Assembly (NCBI GenBank): GCA_020200135.1
Contig: JAIVJI010000063.1
Location: forward strand, 1-64,000
DNA length: 64,000 nt
Source: Acidobacteriota bacterium
Lineage (GTDB): Bacteria > Acidobacteriota > Blastocatellia > Pyrinomonadales > Pyrinomonadaceae
Direction: 5' to 3'
The first letter of the stretch is position 1; the number at the start of each line of letters is the position of its first letter. Below are positions 1 to 8,342 of this stretch, in pieces. The position numbers were made by a program, and so were the translations under genes. The notes under the pieces were generated by a model. It did no database searches, was not told the DNA's origin, and was given only the letters and a program-made list of their open reading frames with translations.

Positions 1-10
1 CCCTTTCCCC

Positions 11-739
11 TTACAGCAATCTATCCAGCCAGTACGGGAGCATCTTGCGCCACCAGGGCCAGTCGTGGTCTACGTCGTGCCCCCAGACGTCGAGCGTGTG
101 CGGGATGCCTTTGGAGTGGAGGATGGCCGAGAGCTGTCGGCTGCGGTCGGGCGCCTCGTAGGCGCCCTGCCCCGTCAGGATGACGATGGCGTCGGCCGCG
201 CGCAGCCGCGGCAGGAAGTACTCGTCGCCGAGGTTCGGCAGGTACTCGACGGGGTTGTTGAAGTAGACGTTGTCGTCGTGGTAGCCGTCGAACCAGGGGC
301 GCACGTCGTAGCTCCCGCTCATCGGGATGGCGCCGCGCAGCACGTCCGGGTGGCGGAAGTAGGCGTTGGCCGCGAGGTACGCGCCCAGGCTCGCGCCGGT
401 GGTGAGCGGCGCCTGCCCGCCCGTCTCGTGGCGGACGAGCGGCAGCACCTCGTCCGTGATGTAGCGGTCGTAGCGCGCGAGCAGCTCGGACTTGAGGGGC
501 GGCGGCGCCTGTTCGTTCATCAGGCTGTAGCGGTTGACGCTGTTGATCGAGTAGGCGCGCAAACGGCCGGCGTCGATGTGGTGGCGGATGGAGTCCACGA
601 GGTGGAAGCGCTCGTATTCGAGGAAGTCGGCCGCGGCGGTCGGGAACATCAGCAGCGGGTAGCCGGAGTGCCCGTAGGCGACCAGCGGCATCTCCATCCC
701 CAGCGCGGGGCTGTGCCACGAAGTGATCCGACGCTCCAT
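11..739 (-). CDS. putative esterase, alpha/beta-hydrolase fold
   Basis: The product is a 242-residue soluble protein resembling the putative esterase (esterase D-like) family. A nucleophile-elbow motif G-A-S-L-G lies near residues 115-119, with Ser117 as the likely nucleophile. A late H-D-V-D-H-D-W segment could supply the catalytic His. No signal peptide is seen, so it is probably cytoplasmic. The ATG at 739 is preferred over the upstream start at 763 because similarity to the family begins at MERRITSW. The substrate is not predictable. It stands alone on the minus strand, divergent from tRNA-Asn, and lies outside the tRNA-bounded hydrogenase region. Confidence 0.8.
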   Translation of the reverse strand: MERRITSWHSPALGMEMPLVAYGHSGYPLLMFPTAAADFLEYERFHLVDSIRHHIDAGRLRAYSINSVNRYSLMNEQAPPPLKSELLARYDRYITDEVLPLVRHETGGQAPLTTGASLGAYLAANAYFRHPDVLRGAIPMSGSYDVRPWFDGYHDDNVYFNNPVEYLPNLGDEYFLPRLRAADAIVILTGQGAYEAPDRSRQLSAILHSKGIPHTLDVWGHDVDHDWPWWRKMLPYWLDRLL

Positions 740-863
740 ACAGAAAAGAACCCTCCTCCGCAAAGTTTGCGCGGCGCGGCCGGTAAAGCGATTTGAAGGT
801 ATTGCCCGGTGACCGACAGATAATCCCCCAACCCGCCCCCGCGCGCAAGGCCGACCCCGCGGT

Positions 864-893
864 TTGACACCCCGCCGACCCCTCTGCTATAAA
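864..893 (+). promoter_or_regulatory. sigma-70 type promoter of tRNA-Asn
   Basis: A TTGACA hexamer at 864-869 and a TATAAA hexamer at 888-893 are separated by 18 bp, about 45 bp upstream of the mature tRNA. Both hexamers are close to consensus, and the -10 region is an AT-rich patch in GC-rich surroundings. Confidence 0.65.
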
Positions 894-937
894 AATTTCC
901 GCCCGCGCGGGACACTCCGTACGCGCGGGCGTTGCAA

Positions 938-1014
<77 letters not shown>

Positions 1015-1028
1015 CAAATCAACAACAT

Positions 1029-1055
1029 GCGGGAGGCCAAGTGCCTCCCGCTTTG
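1029..1055 (+). terminator. terminator after tRNA-Asn
   Basis: A perfect 9-bp stem GCGGGAGGC/GCCTCCCGC encloses a 5-nt loop and is followed by CTTT. It starts 20 bp after the tRNA. Confidence 0.6.
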
Positions 1056-1116
1056 CTTGACTCACACTCTGACTCGGGCTTGTACTCAGCGCCCAAGCCG
1101 AGACGGCACCGCGTGA

Positions 1117-1395
1117 CCTAGCGCCGTCTCGCAGCCTTTCTTCTCGCGGGAGGGGCGCGCCTATACCGTGGCGGGCGAGAACATTCGGGTCTTCCGCTAG
1201 AAGAGCGTCCGGGCTATAGAGACCGAGGCGAAGCAGGTCAACGCGGAAGGCACGACGGTTGGCACTAACTCGGCCATGTGGGTCGGGCCGCCCCACTTTT
1301 TCAAAAAAGGTAGGCTGCTGGTCCTGTACACCGGGGGCAATGCGGGCGTGCTGAAAGCGCTCTCTTCCGTGCTCGGCCCGCAGTTCGCTGGCAAG
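1117..1395 (+). pseudogene. decayed gene fragment, small conserved protein
   Basis: In one frame the translation reads as a coherent protein segment of about 90 residues. It contains QPFFS, then VAGENIRVFR, then an in-frame TAG at 1198-1200, then a stretch with GTNSAMWVGPPHF and ending VLGPQFAGK. The pattern (QPFF, V.GE.I.VF, VGPPHF, a beta-strand LLVLYTG, then LGPQF) is internally consistent. It resembles small conserved proteins I recall from Acidobacteriota, but I cannot assign a family name. A TGA at 1114-1116 closes the frame upstream and no start codon is intact. After the TAG the frame runs open into the following transporter gene. It is a remnant lying directly beside the tRNA. Confidence 0.5.
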
Positions 1396-1446
1396 CAGGC
1401 CGAAGTCACACCCGCCCGTCCGAGAGCCGTGGAGCAGCCTCTCGTA

Positions 1447-1452
1447 TATAAT
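1447..1452 (+). promoter_or_regulatory. possible -10 box upstream of solute-binding protein
   Basis: A perfect TATAAT lies 48 bp before the ATG at 1501. No recognisable -35 hexamer sits 16-18 bp upstream, so this is only suggestive. Confidence 0.3.
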
Positions 1453-1500
1453 CCCCGCCGCACTTTCACGACGGTCAAACAAAACTTACGCTGCCGGCGG

Positions 1501-3219
1501 ATGATGAATATACGCATGAAGGCTTGGGCCGCGCTCGCGGCCGTCGTCCTCCCGATCATGGTCACGTCTCACGCCGCGGGCGAGGGCGGCGTGCCCGCGC
1601 GCGGAGGAAGCGTCGTCGTCGCGATCTCTTCCGACCCCGGCGGCCTTAACCCGGCGGTCACGACACAGGGCGGGGTGCATCTCGTCTGCGGCTCCATCTT
1701 CAGCGGGCTCGTCGCACACGACTTCCAGCTCAACCCCGTGCCCGACCTGGCAGAGAGCTGGGACGTGTCGCCGGACGCGAAAGTCTACACGTTCCGCCTC
1801 GCGCCGGGGGCGCTGTTCCACGACGGCGAGCCGGTCACCTCGGAGGACGTGCGGTTCACGTTCGAAGAGATGCTGTTGAAGTTCCACTCGCGGACGCGCG
1901 CCTCCATCGGCGTCAACCTGCGCCGCGTCCTGACGCCCGACCGGCATACCGTCGTCTTCGAGTTCGAGAGGCCCTACGCGGCCTTCCTGCAACTGGCCGA
2001 CGTGACGAACGCGCCCGTCATGCCGAAGCACCTGTACGAGGGGACCGACCCGCTCGCCAACCCGCACAACACGAAGCCCGTCGGCAGTGGCCCGTTTAAG
2101 TTCCAGGAGTGGCTGAAGGGCGACCACATCACGCTCACCAGGAACGAGAGATATTTCAAGCCGGGCAAGCCCTACCTCGAACGCGTCGTCTACAGGGTCA
2201 TGCCGAGCGCGTCGGCGGCGGCCATCGCTTTCGAGAAGGGGGAGGTGGATTACTTCCTTAACCCCACCCCGCTCGACGTGGCCCGCCTCAAGGACTTGCC
2301 CGGTGTCGTTGTCACGGACAAGGGGCGTGAAGGCTTCGCCACGGTCGAGACGCTGATCCCGAACCTCGCGCGCGCGCCGCTCTCGGACCCACGCGTCCGG
2401 CGCGCGATGGCGCACGCGATAGACAAAGACTTTCTGGTTGATAAGGTTCTGTTCGGGATGGGCGCGCCCGCGACCGGGCCTATCTCTCGACTGCTCGCGT
2501 GGGCTTACAACCCGAACGTGGAGGCGTACGCGAATGACACCGCGCTCGCCGAACGTCTGCTCGACGAGGCCGGGCATGTGCGGGGCGCCGACGGCGTGCG
2601 GTTCCGTTTGAAGTTCGTCCACGCGTCCAGTTACTCGAAAGTGGCCGAGGCCGTCCGCGACCAACTGCGTGAAGTGGGCATCGCCGTCGAGCTGCAACAG
2701 ATGGAGTTCGGCGCGGCGGTCGAATCCGTCTACGTCAGGAAGGACTTCGACCTCGCATTCGCCTCCTTCGAGAACGGCCCCGACCCCGACATCGGCGTCA
2801 AGCGCACGGTCGTCTCCACCAACATCGGCCCGATCCCTTTCTCCAACGGAGCCGGCTACCGCAACCCGAGGGTTGACGAGCTATTCGCGCGCGCGGCCTC
2901 GGAACTCGACAGGCAGAAGCGCGCCTCACTTTACTTCGAGGCGCAGGACATCCTCGCCAGAGACATCGCCTACTTCTGGCTCTACGAGCCGAAGACAGCC
3001 GCGGCCTACAAAGCCGGACTGCGCGGGATGTACGAGTGGAGCGCCAAGTCGAACGTCTACTTCTCCCAGGACGCCTGGTGGGCCGACGGCGGGCGCGGTG
3101 CTGAGGAGTCGAACTCACTAAAGCGCCGGGGCATTTACACGCTGCTCGCAGTTCTCCTGCTCGCTTCTGTCGCCGGGGGTGCGTTCCTCCTCCTGCGCCG
3201 TAGGAGAGGAGGTGTGTAA
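1501..3219 (+). CDS. ABC transporter substrate-binding protein, family 5 (Dpp/Opp/Nik type)
   Basis: The 572-residue protein has an N-terminal signal peptide (charged start, then AALAAVVLPIMV). The bacterial extracellular family-5 solute-binding fold follows, from about GGSVVVAISSDPGGLNPA through DLAESWDVSPD and FHDGEPVTSEDV to the C-terminal lobe. It would bind peptide or nickel complexes outside the membrane. Unusually, the protein ends in a hydrophobic helix of about 20 residues followed by RRRR, so it may be membrane-anchored at the C-terminus instead of diffusible. The open frame extends upstream to 1276, but that part belongs to the neighbouring pseudogene; the signal peptide fixes the start at 1501 (or 1504/1516). 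It converges on the permease genes with a 14-bp gap. A role in nickel supply to the hydrogenase is inference from context. Confidence 0.85.
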   Translation: MMNIRMKAWAALAAVVLPIMVTSHAAGEGGVPARGGSVVVAISSDPGGLNPAVTTQGGVHLVCGSIFSGLVAHDFQLNPVPDLAESWDVSPDAKVYTFRLAPGALFHDGEPVTSEDVRFTFEEMLLKFHSRTRASIGVNLRRVLTPDRHTVVFEFERPYAAFLQLADVTNAPVMPKHLYEGTDPLANPHNTKPVGSGPFKFQEWLKGDHITLTRNERYFKPGKPYLERVVYRVMPSASAAAIAFEKGEVDYFLNPTPLDVARLKDLPGVVVTDKGREGFATVETLIPNLARAPLSDPRVRRAMAHAIDKDFLVDKVLFGMGAPATGPISRLLAWAYNPNVEAYANDTALAERLLDEAGHVRGADGVRFRLKFVHASSYSKVAEAVRDQLREVGIAVELQQMEFGAAVESVYVRKDFDLAFASFENGPDPDIGVKRTVVSTNIGPIPFSNGAGYRNPRVDELFARAASELDRQKRASLYFEAQDILARDIAYFWLYEPKTAAAYKAGLRGMYEWSAKSNVYFSQDAWWADGGRGAEESNSLKRRGIYTLLAVLLLASVAGGAFLLLRRRRGGV

Positions 3220-3233
3220 GCATTTTCCCGGCC

Positions 3234-4115
3234 TCAAGTGGCTTTACCGGGCTGGGCGATCCGTGTTTTGGGGTCGAGCGCGCGGTTGAGCGCGTCGCCG
3301 ACGGCGTTGAGCGCGAGGACGAGGAGGGAGATGGCGAGGGCCGGGAAGAACATCATCCACCAGGCGTCGCGCATGAAGTGCTCGCCGTTGTGGAGCATGT
3401 AGCCCCAGCTGACGTGGCTGCTGTCGCCGAGGCCGACGAACGACAGCCCCGCCTCGACGAGCACCACCATGCCCACCATCATCACGAAGTTGGTGACGAT
3501 GAGCGGCGAGGCGTTGGGGAGGATTGCGTGAAAGAGCAGCCGCGCGTGTCCCGCCCCGAGGGCGCGCGCCGCCTCGACGTAGCCCCTCTCCTTGAGCGAG
3601 AGGACTTCGGCGCGAACTAACCGGGCCGTCGAAGGCCAGTAGGTAACGACGAGGACGGCGGCCAGGTTGACATAGTTCGAGCCGAAGAGCGCGGCGACCA
3701 CGAGCGCCAGGAAGAACCTCGGGGGGATGATGAAGACCTCGGTGAGCCTCATCAGGAGGTCGTCCGCGAGGCCGCCCGCGTAACCGGCGGCCGAGCCGAC
3801 GAGCACGCCGACGAGCACGCTCAACAACGCGACGGCGAAACCCATCACGAGCGACACCCTCGCGCCGTGGACGACGCCGCTAAAAACGTCTCTGCCCAGG
3901 TCGTCCGTGCCGAAGAGGTGTTCCGCTGACGGCGGCCGGAAAGACTCGCGGGAGGTCTTCTGCGGGTCGCGCGGCGCGATGAGTCCCGCGAACACGGCGG
4001 CTAAGAAATAAACGGCCAGCACGACGACGCCCACCGCCGTCACGGGGTTCCGCCCGAAGCTGCTCAAGGCCGCCCAACCCGCCGGCGCGTTTTTGTCGTC
4101 CCTCTCTTCACTCAT
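3234..4115 (-). CDS. ABC transporter permease, DppC/NikC type
   Basis: The 293-residue inner-membrane permease has about six helices. It shows the DppC N-terminal pattern (helix, then IAPRDP and LFGTDDLGRDVFSGVVHGARVS) and the EAA loop EAARALGAGHARLLFHAILPN that contacts the ATPase. The start is the ATG at 4115, which overlaps the stop of the upstream permease by 4 bp (ATGA), so the two are translationally coupled. The longer open frame to 4673 is not used. Its partner ATPases (DppD/F type) are absent from this window. The substrate may be peptide or nickel; the position next to a hydrogenase protease favours nickel, by inference. Confidence 0.88.
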   Translation of the reverse strand: MSEERDDKNAPAGWAALSSFGRNPVTAVGVVVLAVYFLAAVFAGLIAPRDPQKTSRESFRPPSAEHLFGTDDLGRDVFSGVVHGARVSLVMGFAVALLSVLVGVLVGSAAGYAGGLADDLLMRLTEVFIIPPRFFLALVVAALFGSNYVNLAAVLVVTYWPSTARLVRAEVLSLKERGYVEAARALGAGHARLLFHAILPNASPLIVTNFVMMVGMVVLVEAGLSFVGLGDSSHVSWGYMLHNGEHFMRDAWWMMFFPALAISLLVLALNAVGDALNRALDPKTRIAQPGKAT

Positions 4116-5119
4116 CCGCTTCGCCGTCCGTAGCCGATTCGCGGGTCGAGCGCGGAGTAGGTCAGGTCGGTGATGAAGTTCACCACCACGACGCCGACCG
4201 AGACCGCGAGGAACAGGCCCATCAGGACCGGGTAGTCCCGCATGGCGAGCGAGTCGATCATCAGCCTGCCGAGGCCGGGCCACGCGAACACCGTCTCGAC
4301 GAACACCGCGCCGCTCAAGAGCATCCCGAAGTCGTAACCTACCACCGTGACGACCGGCAGCAGTGCGTTCCTGAGCGCGTGCCCGTACAGCACGCGCCTC
4401 TCTTCCAGACCTTTGGCGCGGGCCGTGGTGATGAAGTTCTCGCCGAGCACATTCAGCATTGCCGTCCGCGTCAGTCGAAGAACCTGCGCGAGGTAGACGG
4501 CCGTCAGCGTCGCGACGGGCAAGGTCAGGTGTTCGAGCACGTCGAGCAGGTGGGCGACGCCTTCCGTCTCCTGGCCGGCCGAGGACATGTTCTGCGCCGG
4601 GAAGAGGCCGAGGCGGAGCGCGAAGACGATGAGCAGCAGGTGGCCGACGGAGAAGGAGGGCACCGAGTAGCACACGAGTGCGAAGGTGTTGACGGCGCGG
4701 TCGAGGAAGGAATTCTCGCGTCGCGCGGCCTCGACGCCGAGCACGACGCCGGCGGCGGACGAGAGCGTCACCGCGGTCAGCACCAGCAGGAGCGTCGCCG
4801 GGACGCGCTCGAAGATGACGCTCAAAACGGGCTGCTGGTAGCCGAGCGAGTAACCGAAGTCTCCGCGCAGCACGCCGGAAAGGTAAATCCAGAGCTGCGC
4901 GCCGAGCGGCTGGTCGAGCCCGAACCTGGCGCGTATGAACTGGAGGTATTGTTCGTCGCCGCTCTGGCCCGCGAGGATTTGCGCCGGGTCGCCGGGCGCG
5001 AGGTGGATGAGCAGGAAGTTGATGACGACGAGGACTAAAATCAGGAACACCGATTGGACGGCGCGCCCGAAGAGGAGTCTGCCGCTGTAGGCGGGTAAGA
5101 GTTTTCGCCGGGGCCTCAC
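4112..5119 (-). CDS. ABC transporter permease, DppB/NikB type
   Basis: The 335-residue inner-membrane permease has the DppB/OppB signature: an N-terminal helix followed by HLAPGDPA, then RFGLDQPL, an EAA-type loop around TTARAKGLEERRVLYGHALRN, and the C-terminal TYSALDPRIGYG. The start codon is GTG at 5119, overlapping the stop of the protease gene by 4 bp (GTGA). Protease, DppB and DppC therefore form one coupled unit. This direct coupling to a hydrogenase maturation protease is the main argument that the transporter serves hydrogenase assembly. Confidence 0.9.
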   Translation of the reverse strand: MRPRRKLLPAYSGRLLFGRAVQSVFLILVLVVINFLLIHLAPGDPAQILAGQSGDEQYLQFIRARFGLDQPLGAQLWIYLSGVLRGDFGYSLGYQQPVLSVIFERVPATLLLVLTAVTLSSAAGVVLGVEAARRENSFLDRAVNTFALVCYSVPSFSVGHLLLIVFALRLGLFPAQNMSSAGQETEGVAHLLDVLEHLTLPVATLTAVYLAQVLRLTRTAMLNVLGENFITTARAKGLEERRVLYGHALRNALLPVVTVVGYDFGMLLSGAVFVETVFAWPGLGRLMIDSLAMRDYPVLMGLFLAVSVGVVVVNFITDLTYSALDPRIGYGRRSG

Positions 5120-5616
5120 GTCTGCTCTTGAATGTTTAAGCTCGCGACCAGAGATTCGATTCGCCGGGCGGCCACTTCGACGGCGCCCCTGACCGCCTCG
5201 CTCAACTCCGCCCCCAACTCGTCGTAACCCGCAGGCTGGCAGCCGACCAGGAACACCTTGGGCGGCAACACCTCCAGCGCACGCGCCAGCGTCAGCACCT
5301 TCGACGGCTCCGTGTAGTGCGCGTCGGCCAGCGATGAGTGGAAGGCGGCCGGGTCGAGCCGGGCGGGGTCGGCCACGTCGGGCTCGATGACGTAGACGGT
5401 GCCGGGGGCGCCGTCGCGCTCGACCGCGTCGGCGAGGATGAGGGCGTCGTAGCCGTCCATCAGCTCCTGCACCAGCGCGACGCCCGCGATGCCGGCTTCG
5501 AAGACCGTGACGCCTTCGGGCAGGCCGCCGCGCCGCGCGAGCGCCTGCGCGACCTCGACGCCGAAGCCGTCGTCGCCCCGCAGCACGTTGCCGACGCCGG
5601 CGATCAGTATTCTCAT
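5116..5616 (-). CDS. [NiFe]-hydrogenase maturation protease, peptidase M52
   Basis: The 166-residue endopeptidase belongs to the HycI/HybD/HoxM family, which removes the C-terminal peptide of the hydrogenase large subunit after nickel insertion. The N-terminal motif GVGNVLRGDDGFG and all three expected nickel ligands are present: Asp16, Asp63 (in LILADAVERDG) and His100 (in ADAHYTEPSK). The likely substrate is the large subunit at 15095-16966, which keeps a tail of about 21 residues after its final DPCxxCxxH motif. It is first in a minus-strand unit with the DppB and DppC permeases and is divergent from hypF, with a shared 139-bp promoter region at 5617-5755. Confidence 0.92.
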   Translation of the reverse strand: MRILIAGVGNVLRGDDGFGVEVAQALARRGGLPEGVTVFEAGIAGVALVQELMDGYDALILADAVERDGAPGTVYVIEPDVADPARLDPAAFHSSLADAHYTEPSKVLTLARALEVLPPKVFLVGCQPAGYDELGAELSEAVRGAVEVAARRIESLVASLNIQEQT

Positions 5617-5755
5617 GAAAGTTGCGGAGCCCTCGTGGCTAATGCCGATCGCGTGTTAAGGCCATTTGGTGGACGGGCCGCGACTTCCGGAACCCGCGTC
5701 CCGCATTCTACAATCCGCCGTCGACAAATCTGCAATCCTTTATTCGCTTTAAGCA

Positions 5756-8056
5756 ATGATCGAACGCGTCCAGATTACAGTGCGGGGGGTCGTGCAGGGC
5801 GTCGGGTTCCGCCCCTTCGTCTACGCGCTGGCCGTCCGGCGGTCGCTCCACGGCAGGGTGCTTAACACCGCCGGCGGCGTTCTCATCGACGTCGAAGGCG
5901 CGCCCGATACGTTGGAACAGTTCGAAAGCGAAATAAGCTCCTACCCGCCGCCGCTGGCGAGAATCGATTCGGTTAGCAGCAGAGGGGGCTTTGCCCTGGC
6001 GCGGTACACCGACTTCCGCATCGTCGAGAGCGACACGGGCGGTGAGTCGCTCGTACCCGTCCCGCCCGATGTCGCCACGTGCGCGGACTGTCTGAGGGAG
6101 TTGTTCGACCCGGGCGACCGGCGTCACCGCTACCCCTTCATTAACTGCACCAACTGCGGCCCGCGCTTCACCATCGTCGAGGCCACGCCTTACGACCGCG
6201 CGCGGACGACGATGCGCGACTTCGGGGTGTGCGAGGCGTGTAGGGCTGAGTACGAGAACCCGCTCGACCGCCGCTTCCACGCCGAGCCGAACGCCTGCCC
6301 GACCTGCGGCCCCCGGCTCACGCTCGCGGACGCCGACGGCCGCCCCGTCAGTCCGGGCAGCAAGCCCGGCGACGATGTGGTCAGCCGGGCGCGGGAACTG
6401 CTCTCGCGCGGCGCCATCATCGCCGTCAAAGGCGTCGGCGGGTTCCACCTGGCCTGTGACGCGCTGAACGCCGAAGCGGTCGGGCGGCTGCGTGGAAGGA
6501 AGCACAGGGAGGACAAGCCTTTCGCCCTGATGGCCTCCTCCGTCGAGACGGTTAAAGAATACTGTCTGGTTTCCGAAGCAGAGAGTCGCCTGCTGCTGTC
6601 CGGCGCGCGCCCCGTCGTGCTTCTCGAAAGAAAGGCCGGCGCGACGCTTCCCGCGGCCGTCGCCCCGCGCGTGGGCACACTCGGCTTCATGCTCCCCTAC
6701 GCGCCGCCGCACCACCTGCTGCTGGAGGGCTCAGACCGCCCGCTGGTCTTCACGAGCGGCAACGTCTCGGACGAGCCGATCTGCTACGAAGACGAAGAGG
6801 CCGTGCTGCGTCTGCGCGGCATCGCCGACTACTTTCTGCTCCACGACCGGCGCATACACGTCCGCGCCGACGACTCGGTCACGCGCCTGGTCGAAGGCCG
6901 CGAGACGGTCGTGCGTCGCTCGCGAGGGTATGCCCCCGCGCCCCTGCACGTGGCCTTCGAGTTCGGCCGGCAGATTCTCGCCTGCGGGGCGGAATTGAAG
7001 AACACTTTCTGCCTCGCGAGGGGCCGCCAAGCCTACGTCAGTCACCACGTCGGCGACCTGGAAAACCTCGAAACCTTCCGCTCGTACGAGCGGGGTATCG
7101 AGCACTACCGGCGGCTCTTCGACCTTCACCCGGAGGCGGTCGCACACGACCTGCACCCGGAATACCTCTCGACGAAGTATGCCCGTGCGATAGACGAAAG
7201 CCTCCTCAAGATCGGCGTCCAGCACCACCACGCGCACGTCGCGAGCTGCATGGCCGATAACGACATCGAAGGCGAGGTCATCGGCGTGGCGATGGACGGG
7301 CTCGGCTTCGGCGCGGACGGCCGCATGTGGGGCGGAGAGTTCTTCGTCGCCGACTTCGCCGAGGCGGAGCGCGTCGCGCACCTCGACTACGTCCCGATGC
7401 CCGGCGGCGCGAAGGCCGTCCGCGAGCCCTGGCGCATGGCCGCCGTCTACCTGAGCCGCGCGCTCGGAGAAGACTTCCTGAACTCGGGCCTGCCGTTCGT
7501 CAGGAGCATGGACGCGCGCGCCTGGGCGACGCTCAGCCGCATGGCCACGACCGGCACCAACAGTCCCGAGACTTCGAGCATGGGCCGGCTCTTCGACGCC
7601 GTGTCGAGCCTGCTCGGCCTGCGCGGCGTGGCCAACTACGAGGGGCAGGCGGCAGTCGAGCTGGAGACCATCGCCGACCGGAGCCACGGCGAAAGATATG
7701 AGTTTGAGCTTGCGGGAAACGGCGGTATCATCAAAGCAGAGCCGGTAATTATACGGGCGGCGGAAGACGTGCTGGCCGGCGTCGCCCCGGAAGTCATTTC
7801 CGCCAGGTTCCACCTCGCCGTGGCGCACCTGATCGCCGCGGTCGCCCGACGAATCGGGGACGAGCGAAAGCTCGACCGCGTCGTCCTGTCCGGGGGAGTG
7901 TTCCAGAACGTGTTTTTACTCCGGCACGCCGGCCGGCTTCTGAAGTCCTCGGGCTTAAAGGTCTACACGCACGGCCGCGTGCCTACGAACGACGGCGGCA
8001 TCTCGCTCGGGCAGGCGGCCGTCGCCAACGCGCTCATCCTGCGGGGGAAAGTCTGA
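5756..8056 (+). CDS. hypF: carbamoyltransferase HypF
   Basis: The 766-residue protein makes the thiocarboxamide on HypE that becomes the CN ligands of the NiFe site. Domains in order are: acylphosphatase-like (residues 1-90, VRGVVQGVGFRPFVYALA); two zinc-finger motifs, CADC...CTNCG and CEAC...CPTCG (about 105-185); a YrdC/Sua5-like nucleotide-binding domain (about 200-385, with KGVGGFHLACDA); and a Kae1-like carbamoyl-transfer domain with the metal motif HHHAHVASCM and the late SGGVFQN. Length is normal for HypF. It opens the plus-strand maturation unit hypF-hypC-SIS-hypD-hypE; hypC follows after 4 bp. Confidence 0.97.
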   Translation: MIERVQITVRGVVQGVGFRPFVYALAVRRSLHGRVLNTAGGVLIDVEGAPDTLEQFESEISSYPPPLARIDSVSSRGGFALARYTDFRIVESDTGGESLVPVPPDVATCADCLRELFDPGDRRHRYPFINCTNCGPRFTIVEATPYDRARTTMRDFGVCEACRAEYENPLDRRFHAEPNACPTCGPRLTLADADGRPVSPGSKPGDDVVSRARELLSRGAIIAVKGVGGFHLACDALNAEAVGRLRGRKHREDKPFALMASSVETVKEYCLVSEAESRLLLSGARPVVLLERKAGATLPAAVAPRVGTLGFMLPYAPPHHLLLEGSDRPLVFTSGNVSDEPICYEDEEAVLRLRGIADYFLLHDRRIHVRADDSVTRLVEGRETVVRRSRGYAPAPLHVAFEFGRQILACGAELKNTFCLARGRQAYVSHHVGDLENLETFRSYERGIEHYRRLFDLHPEAVAHDLHPEYLSTKYARAIDESLLKIGVQHHHAHVASCMADNDIEGEVIGVAMDGLGFGADGRMWGGEFFVADFAEAERVAHLDYVPMPGGAKAVREPWRMAAVYLSRALGEDFLNSGLPFVRSMDARAWATLSRMATTGTNSPETSSMGRLFDAVSSLLGLRGVANYEGQAAVELETIADRSHGERYEFELAGNGGIIKAEPVIIRAAEDVLAGVAPEVISARFHLAVAHLIAAVARRIGDERKLDRVVLSGGVFQNVFLLRHAGRLLKSSGLKVYTHGRVPTNDGGISLGQAAVANALILRGKV

Positions 8057-8060
8057 ACGC

Positions 8061-8327
8061 ATGTGTCTCGCGATACCCGGTAAGGTCGTCGAAATCGTCG
8101 ACGCGGAGAACCACATCGCCAAGGCCGACGTGGGCGGCGTGAGGCGCAACGTCAACATAGGCATGTTTGACGAAGGCGAGGTCACCGTCGGGGACTACGT
8201 CCTGATCCACGTCGGCTTCGCGATGAGCAAGATCGACGAGCACGAAGCCGAAGAGACGCTCCGCGTGCTCAAAGAAATCGGCGAGTACGAGCCGGAGGTC
8301 GAGCAGTTCAAGACGACCCTGCAATAA
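8061..8327 (+). CDS. hypC: hydrogenase maturation chaperone HypC
   Basis: The 88-residue protein begins MCLAIPGKV, the invariant HypC start in which Cys2 holds the iron site while CN and CO ligands are assembled with HypD. A conserved HVGFAMSKIDEHEAEET segment completes the family pattern. It shuttles the Fe(CN)2CO unit to the large-subunit precursor. The gene is tightly packed after hypF. Confidence 0.96.
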   Translation: MCLAIPGKVVEIVDAENHIAKADVGGVRRNVNIGMFDEGEVTVGDYVLIHVGFAMSKIDEHEAEETLRVLKEIGEYEPEVEQFKTTLQ

Positions 8328-8342
8328 CTATTGTCTACCGCG

